From Nakamurella antarctica (lineage in GTDB: Bacteria > Actinomycetota > Actinomycetes > Mycobacteriales > Nakamurellaceae), in assembly GCF_003860405.1 (NCBI RefSeq), contig NZ_CP034170.1, forward strand, positions 1,488,001 through 1,552,000: DNA of 64,000 nt, written 5' to 3'. Under the pieces are notes generated by a model, which saw nothing but the letters and a program-made list of their open reading frames with translations, was not told the DNA's origin and searched no databases. Numbering within the stretch: position 1 is the stretch's first letter; every line of letters begins with the position of its first letter. This document shows positions 17,438 to 28,079 of the stretch, in pieces. The translations under genes and the position numbers were made by a program.

Positions 17438-18163
17438 GTGCGATTCGAACTCCTGCCCGCAGTTGACGTGGCCGATGCCCAAGCTGTTCGCCTGGTCCAA
17501 GGCCGAGCCGGAACGGAGACCTCCTACGGCTCGCCGCTGGAAGCTGCTCTGGCGTGGCAGCAGGACGGCGCCGAATGGGTCCACCTGGTTGATCTAGATG
17601 CCGCATTTGGCCGTGGTACCAACGCGGATCTGCTCGCCGAGGTCGTCGGCAGGCTCGATATTAAGGTCGAGATGAGCGGCGGCATCAGGGATGACGAGTC
17701 CTTGGCGGCGGCGTTGGCCACCGGCTGCACGCGCGTCAATATTGGCACCGCAGCCTTGGAAAACCCCGAATGGTGCGCCAAGATTATTAGCGAATTCGGG
17801 GACAAGATTGCAATTGGGCTCGACGTTCGGGGATCCACCCTGGCCGCGCGTGGTTGGACCCAGGACGGCGGCGACATCTGGGAAACCATTACCCGCCTGG
17901 AATCTCAGGGCTGTGCGCGCTATGTGGTCACTGATGTGACCAAGGACGGGACACTCCTCGGCCCCAATATTGAGCTGCTGCAAAAAGTGTGTGCGGTAAC
18001 CAAGGCTCCGGTTGTAGCTTCTGGCGGAATCTCGAGCCTGGACGACCTTCGTGCCCTGGCAACGCTGCGGTCGCTGGGGATCGAGGGCAGCATCGTGGGG
18101 AAAGCGCTGTATGCGGGCAACTTCACCCTGCCCGAGGCGCTGCAAGCCGTCGCCGGGTACTGA
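17438..18163 (+). CDS. priA: phosphoribosyl isomerase A (HisA/TrpF bifunctional)
   Basis: A 241-residue (beta-alpha)8 barrel starting at GTG 17438 ([19 protein letters not shown]). The catalytic acids lie in LPAVDV and in [11 protein letters not shown]; the phosphate loops are MSGGIRDD and VASGGISS. In actinobacteria this protein isomerises both ProFAR in histidine synthesis and PRA in tryptophan synthesis. No separate trpF occurs in the trp cluster here, which agrees with the dual role. There is no strong ribosome binding site before the GTG; a leaderless or weak start is possible. Confidence 0.92.
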   Translation: MRFELLPAVDVADAQAVRLVQGRAGTETSYGSPLEAALAWQQDGAEWVHLVDLDAAFGRGTNADLLAEVVGRLDIKVEMSGGIRDDESLAAALATGCTRVNIGTAALENPEWCAKIISEFGDKIAIGLDVRGSTLAARGWTQDGGDIWETITRLESQGCARYVVTDVTKDGTLLGPNIELLQKVCAVTKAPVVASGGISSLDDLRALATLRSLGIEGSIVGKALYAGNFTLPEALQAVAGY

Positions 18164-18202
18164 CTCTTGTCCCGGTCGCGCGCCTGCACCGCCCGCCTGG
18201 AG

Positions 18203-18712
18203 CTACGGGTGCAGGGTTGCGCGAATAGCGTCGAGTGCTGTCTGCGCCGCCTGCTGGGCCTGTACCTTTTTCTCCTCGTAGTCCTGCGCGGACGTAGCTT
18301 CCCCCGCGAGCTCGGCCGCTCCGAGCGCGCGAGAATATCGAGCCTGTATTCGTTCCTGAACCTCATCCAGCGTGGGAATACCGGTGACGGCTGACCCCAC
18401 GAGCTCTACGGGGTCAAAACCTTGAGTGCGCGGCGCGGCCACCGGCGCAGCGGTGACCGGGGATGGCGGCGGGCTGAGCGGGGTTGGCGTCAGGTTCGGT
18501 GGTGAGGATTCACCAGGTGAATCTGGAGGTGGCGCAGGTACTTGAGGGATATCCGGGGTTACGGGCACCGAGTGAAGCAGGGCGCCGACGCGGACTGCCA
18601 CACCGGAGTATGCAGGGCGAATCGTCAAGGCAGCGACAACAGCCTGGACGAATTCGGCGTCGGAGAGCTCCGCCAGGCCGAGGACGGCGGGACCCGAGAA
18701 GGGGGTGTTCAT
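18203..18712 (-). CDS. hypothetical protein with Pro-rich linker, opposite to the his genes
   Basis: About 169 residues from ATG 18712 (MNTPFSGPAVLGLAELSDAE), preceded by GGAAGG at a fair distance; an upstream ATG at 18781 would add 23 residues. The N-terminal helix region (SDAEFVQAVVAALTIRP) and a C-terminal helix rich in Ala/Gln/Glu (LDEVQERIQARYSRALGAAE, AQQAAQTALDAIRATL) are separated by 40 residues rich in Pro and Ser. I do not recognise it. It lies on the opposite strand between priA and hisF, where mycobacteria carry impA. Confidence 0.55.
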   Translation of the reverse strand: MNTPFSGPAVLGLAELSDAEFVQAVVAALTIRPAYSGVAVRVGALLHSVPVTPDIPQVPAPPPDSPGESSPPNLTPTPLSPPPSPVTAAPVAAPRTQGFDPVELVGSAVTGIPTLDEVQERIQARYSRALGAAELAGEATSAQDYEEKKVQAQQAAQTALDAIRATLHP

Positions 18713-18865
18713 GATGAATGCACCTTCCATAACGTTGCACAGCAGCATTTTTTGGTGCTCGTCTCCCACAGGATGCTTCATCAGTAGGAGGGGGGCAAGA
18801 GTCGGCTGGCGGCCAAGACTGCGAAGACGCCGAATTCTGTTACCGGAAGCAGATAACCTAGACGG

Positions 18866-19663
18866 ATGGCTGTGGCGATCCGCGTGATTCCGTGTCTTGA
18901 CGTCGACAATGGACGGGTGGTCAAGGGCGTCAACTTCGTCGACCTCGTTGACGCGGGGGACCCGGTGGAAATGGCCCGGTTCTATGACGCCGAGGGCGCT
19001 GATGAGTTGACGTTTCTCGACATCACCGCCACCAGCGACAATCGCGACTCAGCTTACGAGATGATCCGGCGCACCGCCGAACAGGTATTTATCCCATTAA
19101 CGGTCGGCGGCGGCGTGCGCGAGGTTGCCGATATCGACGCGTTGCTCCGCGCTGGCGCGGACAAAGTGTCCATTAACTCAGCCGCTGTGGCGCGTCCGGA
19201 ATTTATCGCCGAGGCCGCGAGGCAATTCGGCTCGCAGTGCGTGGTCCTCGCCGTGGACGCACGTAGGGTGCCCGCCGATTCGCGCATCGATCTCGCCTCG
19301 GGTTTCGAGGTCACCACCCACGGCGGTCGCCGCGGCACCGGAATCGATGCCATTGAGTGGATGGCTCGCGCAGAAGAGGCCGGGGCGGGGGAGATCCTGT
19401 TGACGTCGATGGATGCGGACGGTACCAAGGCCGGCTTCGACACCGCCATGTTGGCAGCTGCCCGAGCTGCTGTGCGGGTTCCCCTGATCGCTTCCGGTGG
19501 CGCGGGGGAGCTGGATCATTTTTGCGGCGCGGTTGACGCCGGCGCGGATGCGGTGCTGGCCGCATCGGTGTTCCACTTCGGTAAATTCAGAATTCACCAG
19601 GTCAAGGACAGTCTCGATGCGCACGGCCTGACGGTGCGCCACACGCCGGTACCCGCACGATGA
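18866..19663 (+). CDS. hisF: imidazole glycerol phosphate synthase cyclase subunit
   Basis: A 265-residue barrel that, with HisH, converts PRFAR and glutamine-derived ammonia to imidazole glycerol phosphate and AICAR. The two catalytic Asp are in [14 protein letters not shown] and [15 protein letters not shown]; phosphate loops are TVGGGVREV and IASGGAGE. Its length is normal. hisH is not in this window. hisI follows with ATGA overlap, so the two genes are translationally coupled. Confidence 0.96.
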   Translation: MAVAIRVIPCLDVDNGRVVKGVNFVDLVDAGDPVEMARFYDAEGADELTFLDITATSDNRDSAYEMIRRTAEQVFIPLTVGGGVREVADIDALLRAGADKVSINSAAVARPEFIAEAARQFGSQCVVLAVDARRVPADSRIDLASGFEVTTHGGRRGTGIDAIEWMARAEEAGAGEILLTSMDADGTKAGFDTAMLAAARAAVRVPLIASGGAGELDHFCGAVDAGADAVLAASVFHFGKFRIHQVKDSLDAHGLTVRHTPVPAR

Positions 19664-20055
19664 TGCCCGTCCACGACCAGGCGGCGCCTACTGAAGAGCC
19701 CCTCGATATCAGTGAGATCTCCTTCAACGAAGCGGGTCTGGTGTGCGCTGTGGCCCAACAGTTCGACACCCTCGAGGTACTGATGGTGGCGTGGATGGAC
19801 GAAACCGCACTACGGGCAACGCTGACAACCGGGACAGCCACCTACTTTTCACGCTCCCGTCAGCGGCAATGGGTCAAGGGAGAGACCTCCGGACATACCC
19901 AGCGAGTGCTGCAAGTTCGCTACGACTGCGACGGTGACACCGTGCTGATGCTGGTGGATCAGCAGGGCGCGGCCTGCCACACCGGCAGCCGAACGTGTTT
20001 CGACGGCAGGGTTCTCGCTGCGCCGAGCTACACGCTTGAGCCAGACTTTCGGTAG
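19660..20055 (+). CDS. hisI: phosphoribosyl-AMP cyclohydrolase
   Basis: 131 residues, the third-step enzyme of histidine synthesis that opens the adenine ring of PR-AMP. The metal-binding signature is clear: [23 protein letters not shown] and SRTCF hold the Asp and Cys/His ligands. [30 protein letters not shown] are the usual conserved blocks. There is no fused HisE domain, as is normal for actinobacteria. Its 3' end overlaps the convergent acetyltransferase gene by 28 bases. Confidence 0.96.
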   Translation: MMPVHDQAAPTEEPLDISEISFNEAGLVCAVAQQFDTLEVLMVAWMDETALRATLTTGTATYFSRSRQRQWVKGETSGHTQRVLQVRYDCDGDTVLMLVDQQGAACHTGSRTCFDGRVLAAPSYTLEPDFR

Positions 20056-20798
20056 TACTCGTACTGGTGTTGCACGACGAATCCGGCGCCGCGGTAGAGG
20101 GCCAGCGCGGCGGCATTGCCTGCATCCACCTGTAAGTACACCGAGTGCGCGCCCCGCTGGCGCGCCCACCCGGCGAGTTCGGTCAGAACGTGACTGGCAA
20201 TGCCGCGCCTTCGGTGCTGCGCCGCAACAGTAACGGCGGTGATACCAAGCCAGCCGTCAGTGACGATTCCGCGCGCTACAGCGAGCAGGCTGTCCGTGAC
20301 GGTGTCTGTGAGGGTGAGGAACACGGGCGAATCTGCCCGGGTCAGTACGGCCAGTGCGCCCGGCGGCAATGGAGCACCGCGATAGAGGTATCCGCTGAGC
20401 CAGCGGTGGTTGGGCGCGGCGGCAAATTGGGCGGGGGGCAGTGGGCGACCGCTGACAGCGGGCAGACCCGCTATCGAGGTAGTCAGGACGTTCGTCAAAT
20501 CCTCTGCGCGCCAGCCTCTTTCGATCAAAGAGGGAGCCAGCGGGTGGGGCGTTGCAGCGGTGAAAGGCAGCTGGAATTGCGGTGGTAGCTGAGCTCGCGA
20601 ATAGAACTCATCAACAACCTCGAGGGCGTCATCGAGGGGTCTATCGGCCGCGCCGAGGGGGAGTACCGAGTTAGCGCGTCCGGTGAAGCCGGAACCTGCT
20701 CGAAGGAGCCACTTGCCAACATGCGCGGTGTGGGTTCCCTGCCAGCCACATGCAGCGATGGCCTCGAGGTCCAGCATCGAGATCTCGACAATTTTCAC
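20028..20798 (-). CDS. GNAT-family N-acetyltransferase
   Basis: About 257 residues if started at GTG 20798 ([17 protein letters not shown]); the open frame reaches 20921 but that would run into the trpE promoter. The N-terminal half ([20 protein letters not shown]) is the part seen in mycobacterial proteins of the Rv0428c type. The C-terminal half holds the acetyl-CoA loop ([17 protein letters not shown]) and a normal GNAT end ([20 protein letters not shown]). The acceptor is unknown. It is divergent from trpE. Confidence 0.8.
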   Translation of the reverse strand: MKIVEISMLDLEAIAACGWQGTHTAHVGKWLLRAGSGFTGRANSVLPLGAADRPLDDALEVVDEFYSRAQLPPQFQLPFTAATPHPLAPSLIERGWRAEDLTNVLTTSIAGLPAVSGRPLPPAQFAAAPNHRWLSGYLYRGAPLPPGALAVLTRADSPVFLTLTDTVTDSLLAVARGIVTDGWLGITAVTVAAQHRRRGIASHVLTELAGWARQRGAHSVYLQVDAGNAAALALYRGAGFVVQHQYEYYRKSGSSV

Positions 20799-20861
20799 AC
20801 CGAGATCGTACGGTCGCTGCGGATGGGTCAGCGGCCGCTGCGAGCAGGGGACAATAAAGCT

Positions 20862-22480
20862 ATGCACGTAGAAGGAGCACCCGGACAGCCAGTGATCGAG
20901 AAAGACACCCCCCGCAAACACCCGGGTCAGACCCCGCGCACGCTAGGGGAAATTCGCCCCACCCGGGAGGAGTTTCGTCAGTTGGCCCGAGACCGGCGGG
21001 TGATCCCGGTAACGCGCGTTTTGCTCGCCGATTCGCTCACGCCGGTGGGCCTCTATGCAACACTGGCCCGCGAGCGCCCCGGTACCTTCCTGCTGGAGTC
21101 GGCTGAAACCGGTAAGTCATGGGCGCGTTTTTCCTTCGTGGGAGTTAACTCCGCTGCGGTACTGACTGAGAAAGACGGTCAGGCACAGTGGCTCGGCCGG
21201 ATGCCCGCGGGTCTCCCCTCGGGAGGCGATCCTCTGACGGCTTTGGCCGAATCGTTGCGCCTGTTGCACACGGAACCGCTGGCTGGGCTGCCCCGCTGAC
21301 AGGCGGGTTGGTGGGGTACCTCGGCTACGACATCGTGCGCAGACTCGAGAAGATCAACGGCGGCTCGGTAGACGAATTGCACATTCCCGAACTGGCGATG
21401 ATGCTCACCACCGACCTCGCGGCGCTTGACCATCACGAGGGCACGGTCACTCTCATCAGTAACGCTATTAACTTTGACGCCAGCGACGCCCGCGTGGATG
21501 AGGCATACGACACCGCGATCTCTCGACTGGACGCAATGACGGAGCAACTTGGCGAGCAAGTCCCGCTCCCCGTCATGGTGTTTTCCCGCCCGGTGCCGGT
21601 CATCACCAAACGAACCACGTCTTCGGAGTATTTCGAGATGGTGGAAGCCGCCAAGGAACACATCAGGGCGGGCGACGCATTCCAGATCGTGCTATCGCAA
21701 CGCTTCGATATGGATACGAGCGCGAGCCCGCTCGACATCTACCGGACGCTGCGCGCTACCAATCCGAGTCCTTACATGTACCTGCTGCAGGTACCGAGCG
21801 AGGATGAGAGCGCGCCGCCCGTGGCCATCGTGGGCTCGTCGCCAGAGGCTCTCGTGACAGTGCGGGATGGTCAGGTGACCATGCACCCCATCGCCGGTAC
21901 CAGAGGGCGGGGCGCCACGGACGAGGATGACGCGCTGCTGGCCAAGGACCTGCTGTCCGATGCCAAGGAACGCAGCGAGCACGTCATGCTGGTGGATTTG
22001 GGGCGTAACGACCTCGGTCGGGTGTGCAGCCCCGGTAGCGTCCGGGTGGTGGACTTCTTCACGGTGGAGCGATACAGCCATGTCATGCACATCGTATCGA
22101 CGGTGACGGGACGGCTCGCCGCTGGCCGAAATGCCTTTGACGCCTTGAAAGCCTGCTTCCCGGCCGGCACGTTGTCCGGCGCGCCCAAGCCGCGGGCCAT
22201 GCAAATTATCGACCAGCTGGAGCCCGCAAGGCGTGGTAGCTACGGCGGCATCGTTGGCTACTTCGATTTTCACGGTGACGCAGACACCGCAATTACAATC
22301 CGCACCGCGTTGGTTCGGGGCAACAAAGTGCATGTCCAGGCGGGCGCGGGAATTGTGGCAGATTCAGTGGCGGCCAGCGAGGATGCCGAATGCCAGAACA
22401 AAGCCGCCGCGGTTACTTTCGCGGTGGCCGCTGCCAACACCTTGCGTCCAGCAGCGAGTATCACCGGGCAGCCGGAATGA
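20862..22480 (+). CDS. trpE: anthranilate synthase component I, frameshifted in this sequence
   Basis: Makes anthranilate from chorismate with a glutamine amidotransferase partner (trpG is not in this window). The N-terminal frame begins at ATG 20862 and ends early at 21299. The rest follows one base off (from about 21295, [19 protein letters not shown]). The break is at CCCC 21291-21294 where five C would restore [15 protein letters not shown]. Conserved blocks are [50 protein letters not shown] and [11 protein letters not shown]. Feedback residues near the N-terminal [13 protein letters not shown] are present. The gene lies 63 bases from the divergent acetyltransferase, with a possible -10 (ACAATAAA) just before the ATG. 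Confidence 0.92.
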
Positions 22481-23169
22481 CGCCGCAGCTGCCGCATCCG
22501 GCCGACTCTGGCAAGCCTGCACCGGGCGAAGCCACCTCCGGCGCCCCGAAGCGTGCAAAGCCATCCTCTGTTGCTCTGGCAATCACAGCCCTCGTCGTAG
22601 GCGCTGCGCTGAGTGCCGGTTCTGCCGCTGTGAGCTGGGTGTCGGCCACGTTTGCCGACGAGCTGCAGGGCAAATTGGACGTCACCAGCAAAGGGCCTAC
22701 GGCGTTGCTGCCCCTCTCGCTGGCAGCACTTGCGTCGTTGGGAGCGGTGTTGGCCAGCCGCGGCTGGCTTCGCCGGGTAATCGGTGGAGTCATCGTGGTG
22801 GCCGGATTGATTCTCCTCTGGCTCGGAGGGCGCGGCCTCATCGATCCCGCGTCCGCGCTGCGCACCGATTTTGCTCGGCCGGTGGAGGCGGTCGGCTCGC
22901 CAGTGTCTTTCATCCTCGGCCCCATGATGGCGGTCATCGGAGGGCTGCTGGTGGCGGTTGCAGGTTTACTGGTGGTGACCGGCCCGGCAAAGAAATCGGC
23001 GATTGGCTCGCGGTACGAACGCAGATCTGGCACTGCCAAGGATGTGACTATGGACCAAGATTTGGACGGAGTGGCAATCTGGAAGGCGCTCGATGCGCAT
23101 CAAGATCCCACCGCCGATGTCGCAGGGCTACCTCAAGGTGACGGCGACATCCCATCCGGTGGTCGGTAG
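22477..23169 (+). CDS. Trp-cluster associated membrane protein (TIGR02234-like)
   Basis: 230 residues, starting at an ATGA overlap with trpE. Four hydrophobic segments are visible (about residues 25-50, 72-92, 98-115 and 142-165), with a conserved-looking [11 protein letters not shown] after the first. The tail is hydrophilic. Proteins of this kind occur between trpE and trpC in most mycobacteria and related genera, but their role is unknown. The overlap suggests coupled translation with anthranilate synthase. Confidence 0.85.
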   Translation: MTPQLPHPADSGKPAPGEATSGAPKRAKPSSVALAITALVVGAALSAGSAAVSWVSATFADELQGKLDVTSKGPTALLPLSLAALASLGAVLASRGWLRRVIGGVIVVAGLILLWLGGRGLIDPASALRTDFARPVEAVGSPVSFILGPMMAVIGGLLVAVAGLLVVTGPAKKSAIGSRYERRSGTAKDVTMDQDLDGVAIWKALDAHQDPTADVAGLPQGDGDIPSGGR

Positions 23170-23411
23170 GCCGTACAGGGTGTGCGCAACGGTGCGAGCT
23201 CATCGTGTTGTTCGGTGGCGACCCTACTGATGGCGGTGGCAATGGCGCCCCCGCAGGCGCGCTAGCATGACGTGAAACGGGTGTCGCCCTGCGTCATCAA
23301 CATGAATAACCGGTGGTACCGAGCAACGGATGACGCGGTCCTAAGCGTTGCCCAAGGATTTGTACAAGTTGCGCGAAAAACAACCTTTGATCTACCCAAG
23401 GAGACGAGCCC
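23170..23411 (+). promoter_or_regulatory. intergenic region before trpC
   Basis: 242 bases. AAGGAG lies before the trpC GTG. I see no Trp-rich leader peptide and no clear attenuator hairpin. A separate promoter for trpCBA-lgt is possible given the gap, but no confident -35/-10 pair is visible. Confidence 0.3.
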
Positions 23412-24221
23412 GTGAGCGTGCTGCAGTCAATCCTCGAGGGAGTGCGGGCCGATTTGGCGGTCCGAGAATCCGCACTCCCCCTGTCAGATGTCAAACTTGC
23501 TGCCGCTCGGATGGCCCCTCCCAGGGACGCAATTTCGGTGTTGCGTGAGCCGGGAGTCGGCGTCATTGCCGAGGTCAAGCGTGCCAGCCCGTCCAAGGGG
23601 TCGCTTGCCCAGATAGCTGACCCCGCAGCTCTTGCTGCGATTTACGAGGACGGCGGAGCGCGGGTGATATCGGTGCTCACCGAGCAACGCCGATTTGGCG
23701 GTTCGCTCGCGGACTTGGACGCTGTCCGCGCGGCCGTCACGATTCCGATCCTGCGCAAAGACTTTGTGGTCAGCCCCTACCAAGTGCATGAGGCGCGCGC
23801 CCATGGCGCCGATCTGGTGTTGCTGATTGTGGCCGCTCTGGACCAGAACGTGTTGCACGGTCTGCTCGATCGAGTGGAATCGTTGGGCATGACCGCGCTC
23901 GTGGAAGTGCACACCGAGTCCGAGGCCGACCGCGCGTTGGAGGCTGGTGCCAAAGTGATCGGTGTCAACGCCCGCAACTTGAAGACCCTGACGATCGACC
24001 GGGACGTCTTCGCCCGGATTGCACCGGGACTTCCGAATGACGTGATTAAGATCGCCGAGTCCGGAGTCCGTGGGCCCGCGGATCTTCTGGCCTACGCCGG
24101 AGTCGGCGCTGATGCCGTGTTGGTCGGTGAGGGTCTTGTGACCAGTGCAGATCCACGTGCGGCCGTCGCCGACCTGGTGACAGCGGGGTCACACCCTTCT
24201 TGCCCCCGACCCACTCGCTGA
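23412..24221 (+). CDS. trpC: indole-3-glycerol phosphate synthase
   Basis: 269 residues from GTG 23412, with AAGGAG at a good distance. Converts CdRP to indole glycerol phosphate. Conserved parts: [13 protein letters not shown] (catalytic Lys), [31 protein letters not shown] (second catalytic Lys), [18 protein letters not shown] and IAESGVRG. The protein is a single-function TrpC with no TrpF fused, consistent with PriA supplying TrpF activity. Confidence 0.96.
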   Translation: MSVLQSILEGVRADLAVRESALPLSDVKLAAARMAPPRDAISVLREPGVGVIAEVKRASPSKGSLAQIADPAALAAIYEDGGARVISVLTEQRRFGGSLADLDAVRAAVTIPILRKDFVVSPYQVHEARAHGADLVLLIVAALDQNVLHGLLDRVESLGMTALVEVHTESEADRALEAGAKVIGVNARNLKTLTIDRDVFARIAPGLPNDVIKIAESGVRGPADLLAYAGVGADAVLVGEGLVTSADPRAAVADLVTAGSHPSCPRPTR

Positions 24222-24351
24222 CGCGAACACGGTAGTTTGAGGTATCAGTCCTGACCGCCCTGGCCCGGAATCATTTTCAGCAACCGCGGAGCGTATCTCG
24301 CATGAGCACAGCAGTGCCCACTTCCTCCCCGAACACCCCAGCACACAGACT

Positions 24352-25628
24352 GTGCCCGCACTCAACTTCAGTGCGCCGCGCGCTGATGGGTTGCCCAGAC
24401 CCTCCGATGGGATAACCGGCACCAGCCACGACCCGGATAGCCGAGGGTATTTCGGAAGCTTTGGTGGCCGCTGGTTGCCGGAGGCCCTGGTCGACGTCAT
24501 CGATGAGGTCGCCGAGTCCTACCGCAAGGCCAGACGCGACCCGGAGTTTTTGGCCGAACTGGATCGCCTCGCGGAGACGTACGCGGGACGCCCCAGTCCG
24601 ATCACCGACGCGATCCGGTTGACGGAATTGGTGGGCGGGGCCCGGATTTTGCTGAAGCGCGAAGACCTGAACCACACCGGCTCCCACAAGATCAACAATG
24701 TCCTGGGCCAGGCTCTCCTTGCTAAGCGGATGGGCAAAACCCGGGTCATCGCCGAGACAGGTGCTGGTCAGCACGGGGTCGCGACCGCTACCGCCTGCGC
24801 GCTGTTTGGGCTGGAATGCGTGGTGTACATGGGCCGCGTCGACACCGAGCGGCAAGCGCTCAACGTTGCGCGAATGCGGCTGCTCGGGCGGAAGTTGTTG
24901 CAGTGGAGTCGGGTTCGGCCACGTTGAAGGACGCCATCAACGAAGCCTTCCGGGATTGGGTCGCGCACGCGGACAACACCTTCTATATTTTCGGCACCGT
25001 AGCCGGCCCGCACCCGTTCCCCGTGATGGTGCGCGACTTCCAGCGCATCATCGGCCTAGAGGCTCGCATGCAGGTTCAACAACTCACCGGTAGGTTGCCG
25101 GACGCGATTGCGGCCTGTGTCGGTGGCGGCTCCAACGCTATCGGGATCTTTCACGCATTCCTCGATGATCCGCAGGTGCGGCTAGTCGGCATGGAGGCCG
25201 GTGGTGACGGCGTCGAAACCGGTCGGCACGCGGCGACCATCACAGGCGGCCAGATCGGCGTACTGCATGGCGCCCGCTCCTATCTCATGCAGGACGATGA
25301 GGGTCAGATTATCGAGTCCCACTCAATTTCGGCCGGTCTTGACTACCCGGGCGTGGGGCCGGAGCATTCGCACCTGGCTGAGATTGGCCGCGCCGAATAT
25401 CGGCCGGTAACCGACGCTCAAGCGATGGAGGCATTCAAGCTGCTCTCTCGCACCGAGGGCATCATTCCGGCAATCGAAACTGCCCATGCGGTGGCGGGCG
25501 CTCTTGATTTGGCGCGCGAAATCGGCCCGGATGGAATCGTGTTGATCAACGTGTCGGGCCGCGGCGATAAGGACATGGAGACAGCGATGAAGTATTTCGA
25601 ACTGACCAAGGCGCAGGGGGCGAGCTGA
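24352..25628 (+). CDS. trpB: tryptophan synthase beta chain, frameshifted in this sequence
   Basis: Condenses indole and serine with pyridoxal phosphate. The first frame (GTG 24352) covers [16 protein letters not shown], the PLP lysine motif ([11 protein letters not shown]), [16 protein letters not shown], and [15 protein letters not shown]. After CTCGGGCGG (GGG at 24886-24888) the frame moves by one base and continues [20 protein letters not shown] to 25628; four G would restore [13 protein letters not shown]. The phosphate loop GGGSNAIG is present. ATG 24302 upstream is in another frame and could be the true start if a further indel exists. The last base overlaps trpA. Confidence 0.92.
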
Positions 25629-26479
25629 TGTCTGCTCCGGCTTCTTCGCTCGATCCAGCGCGCGATGCCGCGCCCGCCCGGGTGTCACGACTGCAAGAAA
25701 TGTTCGACGCGACGAAGGCTGAGAACAGGGCGGCGCTGGTCGGATATCTCCCCGCGGGATATCCGAATCTGTCCACGTCCATCGATCACTTCGCGGCGCT
25801 GATCGACGGTGGTTGTGATCTTGTTGAGGTGGGGCTGCCGTTCTCTGACCCGGTGATGGACGGCGGGGTTATTCAAGCTGCCGCAGAAGCGTCGCGACGC
25901 AACGGTTTCCGGATTGCCGATATTTTCACGATCGTGGAAAGCGTGGCACGACGGGGAGGTCGCGCCGTGGTCATGACCTATTTCAACCCCGTCCTTGCCT
26001 ACGGCGAACAGGCCTTCGCGCGCGATCTTGCTGCCGCTGGAGGGCTCGGCGTCATCACCCCCGACCTGATCGTTGACGAGGCTCCGCAGTGGCTTCGGGC
26101 ATGCACCGAACACCAGATCGATCCGATTTTCCTCGTCGCACCGTCCTCGCCCAATGAGCGGATCGCGTTGACGGCCGAGGCGGCGCGCGGCTTTTTGTAT
26201 GCGGCTTCCACCATGGGAGTTACCGGGGCAAGGGATACCGTGTCTTCCGCGGCTCCTGAACTCGTCAGCAGGTGCAGGGCCCTGACCAACATGCCCATCG
26301 GAGTGGGGCTGGGCGTTCGGACTCCCGACCAGGCAGCTGAGATTGGCGCCTTCGCAGATGCCGTCATCGTCGGGTCTGCGTTCACCAGCGCCGCCGAGCA
26401 GGGCTCCGCAGCGGTGGCGGTGTTGGCGTCCGAGCTCGCCGCGGGTGTGCGGCGGTCCCAGCGACCGACAGCTTCATGA
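25628..26479 (+). CDS. trpA: tryptophan synthase alpha chain
   Basis: 283 residues, starting in TGATG with trpB. Cleaves indole glycerol phosphate and passes indole to TrpB. The catalytic Glu and Asp are both seen in DLVEVGLPFSDPVMDGGVIQ. Also present are YLPAGYPN, VMTYFNPVLAYG, LIVDEAPQW, the flexible loop region ASTMGVTGARDTVS and GVGLGVRTPDQA, VIVGSAF. Length is normal. Confidence 0.96.
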   Translation: MSAPASSLDPARDAAPARVSRLQEMFDATKAENRAALVGYLPAGYPNLSTSIDHFAALIDGGCDLVEVGLPFSDPVMDGGVIQAAAEASRRNGFRIADIFTIVESVARRGGRAVVMTYFNPVLAYGEQAFARDLAAAGGLGVITPDLIVDEAPQWLRACTEHQIDPIFLVAPSSPNERIALTAEAARGFLYAASTMGVTGARDTVSSAAPELVSRCRALTNMPIGVGLGVRTPDQAAEIGAFADAVIVGSAFTSAAEQGSAAVAVLASELAAGVRRSQRPTAS

Positions 26480-27666
26480 ACCACGTTCTGATGGCGACCG
26501 CCGATAGTTTCCACCTTGCTTCGTTTCCGAGCCCCAGCAGGGGCGTCATCCAGCTCGGCCCCGTCCCGCTGCGGGCCTACGCGGTGTTCATCATCATCGG
26601 TATTGTGGTGGCGATCCTGTGGGGTAACCGTCGGTTCGTTGCCCGCGGCGGTCGCCCAGGCACCATCACCGATGTATCGGTGTTCGCGGTGCCGTTCGGC
26701 ATTGTGGGTGGACGGCTCTATCACGTCATCACCGATAACCAACTCTATTTTCGGCCCGGCCGAAATCCCTGGCGCGCCTTCGCAATTTGGGAGGGGGGAC
26801 TTGGAATCTGGGGAGCCGTCGCACTGGGTGCGGTGGGTGCCTGGCTCGGTTGCCGCCGGTATGGAATACCGCTGGGTTCCTACGCTGACTCGATTGCGCC
26901 CGGCCTCGTACTCGCGCAGGCGATTGGGCGCGTCGGAAACTATTTCAACCAGGAACTCTTCGGCTCACCGACCACGATGCCCTGGGGACTCGACATCTTT
27001 GTTCGCACTCCCGGCGGAGTTGCAGGGGGTATCGGGGGCAATACTGGCTGTGAGTTCCCACCCGATTACGTCAAAGCGGTGCCTGAGGTGTTGTGTGGCA
27101 CGTTTCAGCCAACATTCCTTTACGAATTGCTGTGGTGCCTCGGTGTTGCTGCGCTGGTGGTGTGGGCCGATCGCAAGTTCCAGCTCGGAGGAGGGCGGGC
27201 GTTCGCGCTCTATGTTGCGGGCTACACACTAGGGCGCGGCTGGATTGAAACGCTACGTTCAGACCCGGCGAACCATTTCCTTGGCTTACGCATCAACGTG
27301 GTGACGTCAATTGTGGTTTTCCTTGCCGCCGTAGTGTTCTTGGTCCTTCGCCGTACGCCGCGCGAGGACCCCGCGACTTTGCAGAAGGGCGAGGCCGGCC
27401 CATCCACTGCTCCAGCGGACGGGAAGAGCACTGCCGAGGATGCCGAGTTTGCCGCCGACTCAGCGCCAACTGAGTTCGCCGAACCCGCGTCCGTATCCCC
27501 CGGAGCGGTGAAAACTGCATCCTCTGGTGCAGTAAAAACCGTCCCCCCCGGTGCAGTAAAAACTGACGAAACGTCGGCTGCTACCACAGATCTTGCGGCT
27601 CCCCAGGGCGACGAAGTTGTGATCCTGTCGAAGACACCATCAGGCCGGGACACGGATAAGAGTTAG
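26476..27666 (+). CDS. lgt: prolipoprotein diacylglyceryl transferase with long C-terminal tail
   Basis: 396 residues. Transfers a diacylglyceryl group to the lipobox Cys of prelipoproteins in the membrane. The Lgt signature is clear (AQAIGRVGNYFNQELFG), with RLYHVITDN and a C-terminal GYTLGRGWIETLRSDPA. Seven membrane segments fit the first 290 residues. From about residue 295 there is a hydrophilic tail of 100 residues with an 8-residue repeat (three copies of xxGAVKTx around residues 340-362). Such acidic tails are common in actinobacterial Lgt. The start overlaps trpA by ATGA. LivK (54705) is one likely client in this window. Confidence 0.94.
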   Translation: MNHVLMATADSFHLASFPSPSRGVIQLGPVPLRAYAVFIIIGIVVAILWGNRRFVARGGRPGTITDVSVFAVPFGIVGGRLYHVITDNQLYFRPGRNPWRAFAIWEGGLGIWGAVALGAVGAWLGCRRYGIPLGSYADSIAPGLVLAQAIGRVGNYFNQELFGSPTTMPWGLDIFVRTPGGVAGGIGGNTGCEFPPDYVKAVPEVLCGTFQPTFLYELLWCLGVAALVVWADRKFQLGGGRAFALYVAGYTLGRGWIETLRSDPANHFLGLRINVVTSIVVFLAAVVFLVLRRTPREDPATLQKGEAGPSTAPADGKSTAEDAEFAADSAPTEFAEPASVSPGAVKTASSGAVKTVPPGAVKTDETSAATTDLAAPQGDEVVILSKTPSGRDTDKS

Positions 27667-28079
27667 CCAGCGCGCCTTGCCGGCACTCCCTGTGGCCACG
27701 TCGTGTCATAGTGGGAAATCCCTGTGTATCTCGTGTTCTGAACATGTGTGTCTACTACCGGGGTGCTGGTAATCTTTGAGGGAGTGAGGCCACCGTCGTC
27801 CTGATTGATTTGCTGCATAAGAATTTACTGCTGCCCAAGGACGACGCACAGCTGATCCTGTCGCGCTCGACCTCGATGGTGTGCCAATGGCGTCGGCGAG
27901 AAACTCATCCTTGTCGTGGTCTTGGCCAATGCCGCCGTTGCTGAATTCTGCGGGTGACCTAGCGGTCAACGTATTTTTCAGTAGCGCCCACTGCACTGTG
28001 CGCTGTTGATGGCTCTTCCGGTTTCGACCGCCAGATCCTTGAGCGGAAGGCGAGTGCCGACGACGACGGGAGGTGCGCC
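27667..28079 (+). promoter_or_regulatory. long leader region before gltB
   Basis: 413 bases without a convincing gene. A perfect 9-base inverted repeat, CGTCGTCCT (27794-27802) and AGGACGACG (27838-27846), encloses 35 bases that are AT-rich. It could be a structured leader or a regulator site. GGGAGG lies just before the gltB GTG. No known riboswitch was recognised. Confidence 0.35.

Noticed and set aside
20799-20921. N-terminal extension of the GNAT protein to 20921
   Set aside because: It would overlap the trpE start on the other strand and its sequence does not look like protein of this family.
23170-23411. Trp leader peptide/attenuator before trpC
   Set aside because: No short frame with consecutive Trp codons and no alternative hairpins could be found by eye.
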